Origin: CAVXEH01 sp963805305
GTDB taxonomy: Bacteria > Chloroflexota > Limnocylindria > QHBO01
Reading direction: 5' to 3'
DNA: 64,000 nt
Assembly (NCBI GenBank): GCA_963805305.1
Contig: CAWDTM010000003.1
Location: 62,001 to 126,000, forward strand
Made by a program: the position numbers and the translations under genes. Of this stretch, positions 39,882-48,897 are shown in pieces. Below the pieces are notes generated by a model, which saw only the letters and a program-made list of their open reading frames with translations, was not told where the DNA came from and made no database searches. The stretch's first letter is position 1. Each line of letters starts with the position of its first letter.

Positions 39882-41245
39882 CCACAGACCTGACGGCATT
39901 CGACCGCCTCGTCGACGAGCGCTTCGACACCTGGGTCGACGAGCTGCGCGACTTCTGCACCATCCCCAGCGAGACCGCCCACCTGCCGGAGCTTGAGCGC
40001 GGGGCCGCGTGGGTCGAGCAGCGCCTGCGCGCCGCCGGCGCGGAGGTCACCGTTCTCCGCGAGGACGGCGTCCCGCCGCTCGTCGTTGGTGAGATGGGCA
40101 CCGGGCCGCGGACCCTGATCGCGGTTCAGCACTACGACGTGCAGCCGGCCGCGCCGCTCGACCTGTGGGAGACCGGGCCGTGGGATCCGCAGATCCGTGA
40201 CGGGCGCCTCTATGCGCGCGGCGTCTGCGACGACAAGGGTGAGCTGCTGCACCGGATCCAGGCGGTCGAGGCGCTCCGCGATGCGACCGGTGCGCTTCCC
40301 TGCCGCGTGCGCTTCGTGGTCGAGGGAGAAGAGGAGTCTGACTCAGCGCACCTGGCAACGCTCCTCCGGCAGCGACCCGAGTTCTTCGCGGGGCACGGCG
40401 CGCTCATCGAGGGCGGCGGTATCGACGAGAAGGGTCGACCCCAGCTGGTCTGTGGCGTACGCGGGATGGCGTACGTCGAGCTCACGGTGCACACGGTCGG
40501 CTTCGACGCGCATTCGGGTGGGGCCCAGCTCCTGCCGAATGCCGCATGGCGGCTCATCGAGGCCCTGACGACCATGCGCACTCCCAACGGCAGCGTCACC
40601 ATCGACGGGTTCATGGACGATGTGGCCCTGCCCACCGACGCCCAGCTGCAGCACCTCGCGACCCTTCCGTTCGAGGAGTCCGAGATCAAGCGCATCTACG
40701 AGATCGACCGGTTCGTGGGCGGCCTCACCGGCAGCGCGGCGCAGGTCGCGGACACCTTCCAGCCGACCTGCAACATCTCGGGAATCATCGCCGGCTGGAC
40801 CGGCGTGAGCGTGAAGACCATCGTCCCCGCCCAGGCCAGCGCCAAGGTCGACATGCGCCTGATCCCGAACCAGGATCCGCAGCGCGTCGTGGAGGCGCTC
40901 CGCGCACACCTGGACGCCCGCGGGTTTGCCGATGTCGCCCTCACCGTGCACCGCGGCGAGCAGCCGTACTGGACGCCTATCGACGATCCGATCGTTGGCG
41001 CCGCGGAGCGGGCGCACGCCGGGATCTTCGAGGAAGGGCCGCTGCGCTGGTTCAGCGCCGGCGGGACGGCGCCGATGCACCAGGTCTGCGCTCCGCACGG
41101 GCTCCCCATGGTGACGCTGGGTGCGGGCGACGCGGAGGTGCGCGCCCACGCGCCGAACGAGTCCTACAGCCTGGATCTCATGCGTCGAGCGGCGCGGGTG
41201 ACCGGGCGCTTCCTCGGAGAGTTCGCCGCCATCGGCGAGGGCTGA
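39878..41245 (+). CDS. M20-family dipeptidase
   Basis: 455 residues, cytosolic di-zinc exopeptidase. Zinc/active-site blocks: VQHYDVQP (His85, Asp87), GVCDDKGE (bridging Asp), VEGEEESDS (catalytic Glu pair) and the C-terminal SAGGTAPMH. A dimerisation domain spans about 190-310. Sequence style fits CNDP-like dipeptidases of M20 (members act on carnosine or other dipeptides). The start is set by the 4-nt overlap with the MBL gene. GGAGG precedes it inside that gene. Confidence 0.93.
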   Translation: MTTDLTAFDRLVDERFDTWVDELRDFCTIPSETAHLPELERGAAWVEQRLRAAGAEVTVLREDGVPPLVVGEMGTGPRTLIAVQHYDVQPAAPLDLWETGPWDPQIRDGRLYARGVCDDKGELLHRIQAVEALRDATGALPCRVRFVVEGEEESDSAHLATLLRQRPEFFAGHGALIEGGGIDEKGRPQLVCGVRGMAYVELTVHTVGFDAHSGGAQLLPNAAWRLIEALTTMRTPNGSVTIDGFMDDVALPTDAQLQHLATLPFEESEIKRIYEIDRFVGGLTGSAAQVADTFQPTCNISGIIAGWTGVSVKTIVPAQASAKVDMRLIPNQDPQRVVEALRAHLDARGFADVALTVHRGEQPYWTPIDDPIVGAAERAHAGIFEEGPLRWFSAGGTAPMHQVCAPHGLPMVTLGAGDAEVRAHAPNESYSLDLMRRAARVTGRFLGEFAAIGEG

Positions 41246-41260
41246 GCGGCCGCGCTGCCG

Positions 41261-41635
41261 TTACTCGTCGTCTCCCCAGGGGCTGTCCTCGCCATCGGGC
41301 AGGAGCGACTCGCGCTCGGGACGGACGGTTCCGGGAAGCAGGTCCTCGGGGTGCTCCGCCTCCTCGACCACGTCGAGCGGATCCTCGAGAACGCTCCGCC
41401 GGCTCCAGCGGCGTCCGGCTGCCAGCTCGTCCGCGACGCGCTCCGCCACCGGGAACGGGTACGAACACACGATGCGGGCGTCCCACTCACCTTCGACCCC
41501 GAGCAGATGCTCGCAGGCGAGGCAGACCTCAAGTTCCACCACGCCCCGCCGGGGGCAGATGACCATCCCCTCCTCGACAAGGAGGCTCCGGTCGAGGGGC
41601 GTGCTCCAGGTGAGGAGCGGGTCCGTACCGGACAT
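41261..41635 (-). CDS. small acidic protein with cysteine motif
   Basis: 124 residues. Cysteines at CPRRG (about 27), CLACEHLL (38 and 41) and IVCSYP (about 57) could bind one zinc ion; LEVCLACEHLLGVEG is a pattern seen in short uncharacterised proteins. The C-terminal half is acidic and disordered-looking, ending SPWGDDE. No assigned function. GACGAT ends 6 nt before the ATG, a weak -10. It converges on the M20 gene 15 nt away. Confidence 0.55.
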   Translation of the reverse strand: MSGTDPLLTWSTPLDRSLLVEEGMVICPRRGVVELEVCLACEHLLGVEGEWDARIVCSYPFPVAERVADELAAGRRWSRRSVLEDPLDVVEEAEHPEDLLPGTVRPERESLLPDGEDSPWGDDE

Positions 41636-41758
41636 GCCGGCATCGTCGCCCCGGGTGGCGCGTGGGGCACCGGCCGGATGGCCCGAGGGGAGCGGGCCGC
41701 TCGGCCCGATCGGACGGGGATGGGTGCGAGCGTCGCGGCGGCCCGCAGGGCACCGGTC

Positions 41759-42151
41759 TCAGGGTTCGCGGAGCGGGGTCGGCTGGCCGTCCTCGTCGAT
41801 GGCCACGAACACGAAGGAGCCGCTCGTGGCCAGCTGCCGGCTGTTCGGGATGAGCAGATCCTCCACGAACATGTCGATGGAGACCGTCAGGCTGGTACGC
41901 CCTTCGTGGGTGACGCGCGCCACCAGCTCGACGAGCTGCCCGGCACGCACCGGCACCTTGAACTCGATCCGGTCGGTCGCGACGGTGACGAACGTTCGAC
42001 GCGCGTGGCGCGTGGCTGCGAGCCAGCCCGCCTTGTCCATCCATCCGAGGGCATTGCCGCCGAACAGCGTGCCGTAGTGGTTGGTGTGGTTTGGCTCGAC
42101 GAGCTCGAGGAGCCGCACCTCGCTGCCGGGGATTTCGGGTTCGGTGCTCAC
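41759..42151 (-). CDS. acyl-CoA thioesterase, hotdog fold (YciA-like)
   Basis: 130 residues. HTNHYGTLFGGNALGWMDKAG carries the active-site Asp region of YciA/BFIT-type acyl-CoA thioesterases, and ATDRIEFKVPVRAGQLVEL the second conserved strand pair. It hydrolyses acyl-CoA in the cytosol; chain-length preference is unknown. GTG 42151 (STEPEIPGSEV) is preferred to the upstream ATG since TACCAT ends 6 nt before it. A 123-nt gap separates it from the acidic protein. Confidence 0.92.
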   Translation of the reverse strand: MSTEPEIPGSEVRLLELVEPNHTNHYGTLFGGNALGWMDKAGWLAATRHARRTFVTVATDRIEFKVPVRAGQLVELVARVTHEGRTSLTVSIDMFVEDLLIPNSRQLATSGSFVFVAIDEDGQPTPLREP

Positions 42152-42157
42152 CCCGCG

Positions 42158-42163
42158 ATGGTA
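42158..42163 (-). promoter_or_regulatory. -10 box TACCAT, leaderless-type
   Basis: TACCAT on the minus strand ends 6 nt before GTG 42151. Confidence 0.5.
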
Positions 42164-42289
42164 CCCGGCCACGGACGCTCACGGGACGAAGGCCCTGCCG
42201 ATCGTGACCTATGGCCGCTGCACCCGGCCGGCGAGCCGTTCAGGCTGGTGGACCCTGCGATCCGCAGCGCCGAGTGCGAGGAGCGAGCA

Positions 42290-42706
42290 ATGAAGACGAA
42301 CACGGCCCTCCGGGTGGGCAACCTGATGTCGGCCGAACCTGTCGTGGTCGAGGAGGAGGAGCTGGCCAGCGACGCCGAGCTGCTCCTGCGCAGCTACCGG
42401 ATCACCGGGCTGCCGGTCGTCTCCGGCGGCGCCCTGGTCGGCGTCATCAGTCAGACCGACCTGCTCAACGCCCGCTCCAGCGAGCTGATCGGCGAGAACT
42501 GGAGCCGCGTCCGGGTCCGCCACCTCATGACCCGGCCGCCGGTCACCGTCCACCTGGGGGCGACTGTCGAGCACGCGGCGCGTCTCATGCTCGAGGGCCA
42601 CATCCACCGACTGGTCGTCGTCGACGACGACGGAAGCCCGGTTGGTGTGGTCACGACCAGCGACCTGCTGCGGGTCGTGCTCGAGAAGGACGCCGGCGGG
42701 GCCTGA
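42290..42706 (+). CDS. tandem CBS-domain protein
   Basis: 138 residues made of two CBS motifs: VGNLMSAEPVVVEEEE with ITGLPVVSGGALVGVISQTDLL, then VRHLMTRPPVTV with IHRLVVVDDDGSPVGVVTTSDLL. Such pairs bind adenosine nucleotides in a Bateman fold and report energy state to a partner. No partner domain is attached or adjacent, so the target is unknown. GAGGAG stands 7 nt before the ATG. The frame upstream is open but its residues look out-of-frame. Confidence 0.92.
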   Translation: MKTNTALRVGNLMSAEPVVVEEEELASDAELLLRSYRITGLPVVSGGALVGVISQTDLLNARSSELIGENWSRVRVRHLMTRPPVTVHLGATVEHAARLMLEGHIHRLVVVDDDGSPVGVVTTSDLLRVVLEKDAGGA

Positions 42707-42717
42707 TCGGCCGACGC

Positions 42718-43311
42718 CTAGGCGGCCGGTGCCAGCGGATCGGTGACGATCCGCTGCAGGATGGGGGCCATGACGGTGACGAGGTCCTCATCCGAGACGG
42801 TGACCAGCGGGGTCACCCGCAGCAGGTAGCGGCCGAGGAAGAGCCCAACCAGCTGCGACCAGGCCATCGCAGCGCGCAGCTCCGGCTGGTCGAGGCCCAG
42901 GGCACGCACGGCGGGCAGCAGCGTGCGCTCGAGCAGGCCCCGCAGGGTCGCGGCCGCGCGCTCGTCGCGGGCCGCGGAACGGAACACGCCCACCAGGACG
43001 GAGCGCGCCTGTGGCTCCGCCCAGACACCCAGCGCGAAGCGCGCAATCCGATCGCCGACGCCGCCGACGCCGCCCTCGGTGATGGCGCCGACCAGCGCGG
43101 ACGGATCGAACGGGAGCTCGATGCTCGCCACGAACAGCTGCTCCTTGGTGCCGAAGTAGTGGTGCACGAGCGCGGGATCCACCGCCGCGGACCGCGCGAT
43201 GCCGCGGATCGTGGCCCCATCGAAGCCGCCATCGGCAAATGCCGCGCGCGCGGAGGCCAGGATCCGCTCGCGTGATCCCGATGCGCCCGGACGCCGCCCG
43301 GTCCTGGCCAT
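42718..43311 (-). CDS. TetR-family repressor of the efflux operon
   Basis: 197 residues. The N-terminal helix-turn-helix reads GATIRGIARSAAVDPALVHHYFGTKEQL, with DPALVHHYFG typical for TetR regulators; a C-terminal ligand/dimer domain follows. Its start codon overlaps the stop of the second ATPase gene by 1 nt, so it is the last gene of the operon 46089-42718. The palindrome at 46160-46188 in the operon promoter is the natural operator, implying autoregulation. E. coli ybhFSR has a comparable TetR regulator (CecR). Confidence 0.92.
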   Translation of the reverse strand: MARTGRRPGASGSRERILASARAAFADGGFDGATIRGIARSAAVDPALVHHYFGTKEQLFVASIELPFDPSALVGAITEGGVGGVGDRIARFALGVWAEPQARSVLVGVFRSAARDERAAATLRGLLERTLLPAVRALGLDQPELRAAMAWSQLVGLFLGRYLLRVTPLVTVSDEDLVTVMAPILQRIVTDPLAPAA

Positions 43312-44177
43312 CAGGCAGCCGCGCGACGCGCGATCGATACGAACGCCTCGTCAAAGGTCGCGGGGGCGACAGACAGCTGGGCGGTCACCCGCGCGGCACG
43401 TAATGTCGCGTCCACCGCATCGATGGCAACCCCGGGGACGCGGAGCGAGCGGCCGACGAGGGCCACCGGCTGGCCCGCAGCGTCCAGCGCGGCGAACGCC
43501 GCCTCCCAGCGATCCGCGCTGACGGTGACCGTTCGCAGGTCACCCACGATGGCCGCCAGGGTCCCGGCCGCCGCGACGCGTCCCGCGACGAGGACCACCA
43601 GCCGATCGCACTCGGATGCCTCGCTCATGTGGTGGGTCGTGGCCAGCACCCCCACGCCGCGGTCCGCGGCGTCGCGGATCGTCTCCCAGAGACGGGCTCG
43701 GGCAAGCGGCTCGACCCCGGAGGTCGGCTCGTCCAGGACGAGCAGCTCGGGATCGTGGGCAAGCGCTGCCGCGAAGGCCACCCGCCTCCGAAGGCCGAGC
43801 GGCAGATCGCGGACCAGCGTTCCCAGGACGGCGCCAATCTCCGGACCGAGGGCCGCGAGGTCGAGGGCGTGTCCGAAGGCGCGTGCGGCGAAGGACAGGT
43901 TCTCGCCCACCGTCAGGTCGTCGTACAGGCCCAGGCCCTGCGGGAGGTAGCCGAGCCGGTACCGCGTGTCCCTCGACGGATGCTGATCGAAGAGCCGCAC
44001 CCTGCCGTGCGTGGGGCGCAGGAGTCCCAGGGCCAGGCGGATCAGGGTCGTCTTGCCCGCGCCGTTCGCGCCCAGCAGACCCACGACCTCGCCGGGCTCG
44101 ACGGCGATATCCACGGCCCGCACCGCGTCCTGGGTCCCGAAGCGGCGCGTCACGGCCGCGGTCTGCAGGAGGCTCAT
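43311..44177 (-). CDS. ABC exporter ATPase 2 (YbhF C-half-like)
   Basis: 288 residues. Walker A GANGAGKTT, Walker B LLVLDEPTSGVEP and H-loop TTHHMS are intact, but the signature is LPLGLRRR instead of LSGGQ. LPLG is characteristic of the second nucleotide-binding domain of YbhF-like exporters. The C-terminal ~70 residues form the small extra domain seen there. It starts in a 4-nt overlap with ATPase 1. With ATPase 1 and the permease it would make an asymmetric drug exporter at the membrane. Confidence 0.9.
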   Translation of the reverse strand: MSLLQTAAVTRRFGTQDAVRAVDIAVEPGEVVGLLGANGAGKTTLIRLALGLLRPTHGRVRLFDQHPSRDTRYRLGYLPQGLGLYDDLTVGENLSFAARAFGHALDLAALGPEIGAVLGTLVRDLPLGLRRRVAFAAALAHDPELLVLDEPTSGVEPLARARLWETIRDAADRGVGVLATTHHMSEASECDRLVVLVAGRVAAAGTLAAIVGDLRTVTVSADRWEAAFAALDAAGQPVALVGRSLRVPGVAIDAVDATLRAARVTAQLSVAPATFDEAFVSIARRAAA

Positions 44178-45043
44178 GCCGCCGCCCGCGCGCCCAGCTC
44201 GACGGAGAGCTGGGCCATGACCAGCGCGTCCTCCAGGTCGGGGACGAGGAGCGAGGCGTCCGGCGGGGCCCCGCCGCCCGGCGACCAGAGACGCCACGCC
44301 GCGCCGCGCCGCCAGGCGCGCGGGTCGCGGATCGGACCGGGCACGGCGTACAGCTCACCGGGAACGCCCGCCACGATCGTTGCCGCTGTCCCGGCCGCCA
44401 GCGTTCGGCCCCTGAGCAGGACCAGGACGGATGAAGCTCGCTCCGCCTCGTCGACGTAGGTGGTGGCCAGCGCGATCGCCGTCCCCTCAGCCGCCAGCGC
44501 GGCCATGAGCCGCCACAGCTCGGCCCGGCTGACCGGGTCGACGCCGGTGGTGGGTTCGTCGAGCACCAGGAGCTCCGGTTCATGGACGACGGCCATGGCC
44601 AGGGCCAGCTTCTGGCGCATCCCGCCGGAGAGACGGCCGGCGAGGCGACGGCGTGCCTCCGTCAGCTGGGTGCCCTCCAGAAGGCGGTCGATCCGTGCCC
44701 GCGCCGTCGGCGCGGGCACGCCGTAGGCGCGCGCCGAGAACGACAGGTTCTCGTCCACGGTGAGATCGTGGTAGACGCCAGGGCCCGCGGATACGTAGCC
44801 GATCCGGCGTTTTGCGGGCCGCCGCACGCGGCCCGAGGCGGCGGCCTGGGCCCCGACCAGGGTGCGGAGCAGGGACGACTTGCCGGCGCCATCGGCGCCC
44901 ACCACCGCGGTCACCGCGCCCGATCCGACCCCGACGCTGACCCGATCCAGCGCGAGGGTATGTCCGTACCGCACGCTCACGCGCTCAAGCCCCCATCCGG
45001 TGACCCTGTCCTCCGACGGTCGACCGGACCCTGCGCCGCTCAC
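44174..45043 (-). CDS. ABC exporter ATPase 1 (YbhF N-half-like)
   Basis: 289 residues. Walker A GADGAGKSS, normal signature LSGGMRQ, Walker B LLVLDEPTTGVDP, switch region ATTYVDEAERA (Tyr in place of the usual His). The loss of the H-loop histidine and the degenerate partner signature suggest two non-equivalent ATP sites, as in a split YbhF. GTG start overlaps the permease stop by 4 nt. The N-terminal 15 residues are a hydrophilic lead. Confidence 0.9.
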   Translation of the reverse strand: MSGAGSGRPSEDRVTGWGLERVSVRYGHTLALDRVSVGVGSGAVTAVVGADGAGKSSLLRTLVGAQAAASGRVRRPAKRRIGYVSAGPGVYHDLTVDENLSFSARAYGVPAPTARARIDRLLEGTQLTEARRRLAGRLSGGMRQKLALAMAVVHEPELLVLDEPTTGVDPVSRAELWRLMAALAAEGTAIALATTYVDEAERASSVLVLLRGRTLAAGTAATIVAGVPGELYAVPGPIRDPRAWRRGAAWRLWSPGGGAPPDASLLVPDLEDALVMAQLSVELGARAAA

Positions 45044-46089
45044 GCCGTCACCTCCGTCGTCACCGACCGGTCGCGCCGGCCGGCGGATGGAGCCAGGTCA
45101 CGCTGGAATCGCAGGACGGAGAGGGCGAAGACCGCGACCGACAGGAGGAGGAGCATCCCGATCGGGAAGAGGAGCGCATCGAACGGCGCGCCGCGGACCA
45201 TCACCCCGCGGGCGATCTCCACGAAGTAGGTGAGCGGCAGGACGTAGCTGATCCAGCGCACCCCGATGGCCACCGAGTCGAGCGGGAAGATCATCCCCGA
45301 CAGGAGGATCTGGGGCAGGAGGGTCATGATCGCCAGCTGGATCGCCTGGCCCTGGTTCTCGCTGACGGTCGAGATCAGGACGCCCATGCCCAGGGCCACG
45401 AACAGGAAGAGCAGTGCGCCGATGGCGAATACCCACGGCGAGCCGTTGAAGGGCACGCCGAAGATCCAGAGGCCGGCCAGCACCACCACCACCAGGTCCA
45501 CGACGCCCACCCCGAAGTACGGCAGGATCTTGCCGATGAACACGTCGCGCGGGCGAAACGGCATCACCGCCAGCTGCTCCATGGTCCCGCTCTGGCGTTC
45601 CCGCACCACGCCCAGGCTGGTCGCCACGGTGCCCACGAAGACCAGGATCATCCCGATCAGCGCCGGCACCATGACCACGGCGGTCTCGAGGTTCGGGTTG
45701 AAGAGGATCTCGGGAGCCGGCAGGGCCGGGTTGGCACCGAGCGCGCGCAGCACCGACTGCGCGCCGAACAGGTTTGCGCCGTCGATGAGCGTTGCCGGCG
45801 CCTTCGGGTCGGCAACGATGACCACCGTGGCCTCCGCCCGTCGCAGGACGTCCACGCCATCGGCTCGGGTCCAGTCGGCGTGCGTCGCCACGACGTCCAG
45901 GCGATCCGGAAGCTGCGCCGCCACGGCCTCGGCGTTGGGACCAACGATGATGGTCGAGACATGGTCGATGTCGAACCGCGCCGCATACCCGAAGACGACC
46001 AGCAGCACGACAGGGAGGAGCACCATCATCGCCACCGTGCGCCGGTCCCGGCGCAGCTGCCGAAGCTCCTTGAGCGCCATTGCCAGCAT
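45040..46089 (-). CDS. ABC-2 permease of the efflux operon
   Basis: 349 residues. One N-terminal membrane helix (about 18-38), an extracytoplasmic domain of about 120 residues, then five helices with the ABC-2 pattern VVRERQSGTMEQLAVMPFRPRD. This is the YbhS/YbhR architecture; only one permease gene is present, so a homodimer is likely. AGGAGG stands 9 nt before the ATG. It is the first gene of the operon permease-ATPase1-ATPase2-tetR and is driven by the promoter at 46174-46201. Confidence 0.92.
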   Translation of the reverse strand: MLAMALKELRQLRRDRRTVAMMVLLPVVLLVVFGYAARFDIDHVSTIIVGPNAEAVAAQLPDRLDVVATHADWTRADGVDVLRRAEATVVIVADPKAPATLIDGANLFGAQSVLRALGANPALPAPEILFNPNLETAVVMVPALIGMILVFVGTVATSLGVVRERQSGTMEQLAVMPFRPRDVFIGKILPYFGVGVVDLVVVVLAGLWIFGVPFNGSPWVFAIGALLFLFVALGMGVLISTVSENQGQAIQLAIMTLLPQILLSGMIFPLDSVAIGVRWISYVLPLTYFVEIARGVMVRGAPFDALLFPIGMLLLLSVAVFALSVLRFQRDLAPSAGRRDRSVTTEVTA

Positions 46090-46159
46090 GGGGCGAGTCC
46101 TCCTGTTTGGTGCGATGCGGACGGCGCCATCGGCCTGGGCGGGCACCGGCCCTGCAATG

Positions 46160-46188
46160 CAACGTGTGTTGGAATTCTACACGCGTTG
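46160..46188. promoter_or_regulatory. TetR operator candidate
   Basis: A 29-bp imperfect palindrome: CAACGTGTG on the left mirrors CACGCGTTG on the right around GGAATTCTA, 11 of 14 pairs matching. It covers the -10 and most of the spacer of the efflux promoter. Confidence 0.7.
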
Positions 46189-46201
46189 AATTCGCCGTCA
46201 A
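46174..46201 (-). promoter_or_regulatory. consensus sigma-70 promoter of the efflux operon
   Basis: TTGACG (46201-46196), 16 bp, TAGAAT (46179-46174) on the minus strand; predicted start near 46167 and a leader of about 78 nt. The best -35/-10 pair in the window. Confidence 0.75.
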
Positions 46202-46237
46202 GGACCCAACCGGCGACGCGGGTGCGCGGCGGCGCGG

Positions 46238-46969
46238 TCAGCGGAAGCGGAAGACGTACTCCGGATCGCCGCTGTTGTTCGGGAAGCAGATCAGGTTCAG
46301 CGCGGGCTGGCCGTGGAGGTTCCAGATCCACACGGTGTACGTCGTGCCGGAGGTGAACGTCAGCGCGTTCGGGTCGCCATGCCAGCAGCCGTTGACCCCC
46401 GGCGTGCCCATCTCGGCGTCCGGGTACACGAGTGAGAACCCGCTCCAGCGCGTCGTGACGGAATAGACGTTCGCCACCGCGTCCGGCGACGGCCTGTGCT
46501 GCGGATCGGGGCAGTTCTGGTCGGACGTGTCGGTGAGAGGCCCGTCGTAGCTGACCGTGATCGTGATTCCCCCGGCCTTGAGCGTCGAGCCGAACCTGCC
46601 GTCGGTGATGACTGCGTGTGGGCCAAACGGCGGTGGGGACCAGCCCGGAGGAGGCGTCACCATGCCACCGATGGGACCCCCTGCCCGGTCCGGGGTCGCC
46701 GTCGGGCGAGGGGTGGGGCGCGGTGTGGCGGTGGGGGTCGGCTCCGGCGAGGGGGTGACAGTCGGGGACGGGCTCGGCGCGGGCGACACGGTCAGGCCGA
46801 TGCTGCCCGCCTGGGCCGCGGCGCGTGGCGCCGGCGTTGCGGTGGGCATCGATGACGGCGACGCCAACGGGCTGGCGAGACCGTTCCGCAGGACGAGGGC
46901 CGAGGCCACGAGCGCAACCGCGGCCAGGGCCGCAAACCACCGGGCCAGCTCGCCAATCAGTCCGCGCAC
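46238..46969 (-). CDS. secreted or anchored protein with Pro/Thr linker
   Basis: 243 residues. A hydrophobic N-terminal helix (about 10-30) is a signal or anchor. Residues about 40-105 are Pro/Ser/Thr/Ala linker, and the rest is a beta-rich domain with the pattern AGGITITVSYDGPL and two cysteine pairs (NCPDP, GCWHG, ICFPN). No family recognised. GTG 46969 is chosen because GGAGGGGAG directly precedes it; an ATG 15 codons upstream has no such support. Unrelated to the efflux operon downstream. Confidence 0.6.
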   Translation of the reverse strand: MRGLIGELARWFAALAAVALVASALVLRNGLASPLASPSSMPTATPAPRAAAQAGSIGLTVSPAPSPSPTVTPSPEPTPTATPRPTPRPTATPDRAGGPIGGMVTPPPGWSPPPFGPHAVITDGRFGSTLKAGGITITVSYDGPLTDTSDQNCPDPQHRPSPDAVANVYSVTTRWSGFSLVYPDAEMGTPGVNGCWHGDPNALTFTSGTTYTVWIWNLHGQPALNLICFPNNSGDPEYVFRFR

Positions 46970-47141
46970 GCTCCCCTCCGTCCACCTAGCTGGTCCAACC
47001 GCGCGCCGAATCATGGCACTCGTTCAGCGCGCTCAAAGGGCCAGGTGGAACCTCGGTTCGATGCAAATGTCACTCGCCAGCTCCCGGCCGCCGCAGCGTG
47101 CGGCTTCATGGTCTCGTCACGCATTCGTCATCTTCCACGCC

Positions 47142-47147
47142 TACACT
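47142..47147 (+). promoter_or_regulatory. -10 box TACACT, leaderless-type
   Basis: TACACT ends 6 nt before the msrA ATG. Confidence 0.55.
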
Positions 47148-47153
47148 TCGGGC

Positions 47154-47819
<666 letters not shown>

Positions 47820-47872
47820 CGCAGAAACGCGGGAGGCACGGACGATTCCGCGCCGCGACGTGTCGGCGGCAA

Positions 47873-47901
47873 GATGGCCCGGGCGGTGAGCCCGGGCCAT
47901 C
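47873..47901. terminator. bidirectional terminator between msrA and a DoxX-like gene
   Basis: GATGGCCCGGGC and GCCCGGGCCATC form a perfect 12-bp stem with a GGTGA loop, 53 nt after msrA and 25 nt after the converging gene. Confidence 0.7.
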
Positions 47902-47926
47902 AGTCCATCGAGTAGCGACGGGACGG

Positions 47927-48688
47927 CTACCCCGTCGGCGAAGCGCCGCCCATGGCGGGTCGTGCCGTGTCGATGCGGCTGCCCCACGGAACGCCCAGGA
48001 TCGGGAGCAGGTAGCGGTCGACGCCGTAGTACCCGGCCACCCGCCAACCGAGGATGAGGCCCACAGAGGCGGCGAACAGGATCGGGTTGGACGATGCGGA
48101 GCCGGCGAGCATGTAGCTCATGTTCATCGTGGCGCCGAAGAAGGCGGCGATGCCGGTCAGTGCTCCCACCAGCAGGGCAACGCCGACGGCGATCTCGCCG
48201 AAGACGATCAGCCAGCTGAACCAGCTCTCCGCGTGGATGCTGATCAGCCAGTCAAGGAAGCCGCGGTACCACTCGAAGCTGATGGCCGGGCGGCCGGTAT
48301 CCGGGATGGCCACCGCTCGCTGCCAGTAGCCCAGAAGGGCGGAGCCGCCGTCAAGCCAGCCGCTGCCGGTCGCCTTCTCCCAGCCTGCGACCACCCACTC
48401 GAAGCCCAGGAAGATCCGGATCGGCAGCCAGAAGTAACCAGCCCGGGTGTTGCTGAACAGGTAGCGCGTGAATGCGGGCCCTTCGACCTCGACGACCTCC
48501 GCGCCGGGGGCGTTGCGGTCCGCGAACATGAGGACCAGGACCGCGAGGGACAGGACCCAGAAGATGATGGTCGCGGCCAAGCGAATCCCGGTGCCCTCGT
48601 CGGGCGAGAACCACGGATTCTCCATGTAGATCAGGACGACCGCGGCGATCAGCGCCAACGGTGTCACCCAGGCTCGGTACCTGGCCAT
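47927..48688 (-). CDS. DoxX/DoxD-like membrane protein
   Basis: 253 residues with six or seven hydrophobic segments. The central part (RIFLGFEWVVAGWEKATGSGWLDGGSALLGYWQ region) and FGEIAVGVALLVGALTGIAAFFGATMNMSYMLAG resemble the DoxX/thiosulfate:quinone oxidoreductase small-subunit family. Members sit in the membrane and are tied to respiratory or oxidative-stress complexes. The two N-terminal helices are an addition to the DoxX core. GGAGGTT stands about 7 nt before the ATG. A palindrome 90 bp upstream may be its operator. Confidence 0.75.
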   Translation of the reverse strand: MARYRAWVTPLALIAAVVLIYMENPWFSPDEGTGIRLAATIIFWVLSLAVLVLMFADRNAPGAEVVEVEGPAFTRYLFSNTRAGYFWLPIRIFLGFEWVVAGWEKATGSGWLDGGSALLGYWQRAVAIPDTGRPAISFEWYRGFLDWLISIHAESWFSWLIVFGEIAVGVALLVGALTGIAAFFGATMNMSYMLAGSASSNPILFAASVGLILGWRVAGYYGVDRYLLPILGVPWGSRIDTARPAMGGASPTG

Positions 48689-48780
48689 ATGTGGAACCTC
48701 CTCCTACATCGCAGCGATCGCTCGGGTACCGGCTCGGAAAGGCCAGGAATCCCGCGGTGCGCAATCAGCGCGTATCCAGT

Positions 48781-48796
48781 GCATATGACGATATGC
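48781..48796. promoter_or_regulatory. perfect inverted repeat GCATAT-N4-ATATGC
   Basis: 6-bp arms with a GACG spacer in an AT-rich island upstream of the DoxX-like gene; further ATATG copies follow to 48834. Candidate operator. Confidence 0.4.
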
Positions 48797-48842
48797 GTAT
48801 ATGTCCCCCGACCACAACCCATATCGGCACACTGTCGCCCGC

Positions 48843-48872
48843 CCGTTCGGACCGTCTTTTGGTGCCGAACGG
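48843..48872 (-). terminator. hairpin after the CvpA-like gene
   Basis: CCGTTCGG and CCGAACGG form an 8-bp stem around a 14-nt loop, 25 nt past the stop. Confidence 0.5.
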
Positions 48873-48897
48873 CCCGCCGCAGCCCGGGACCGGGAGG

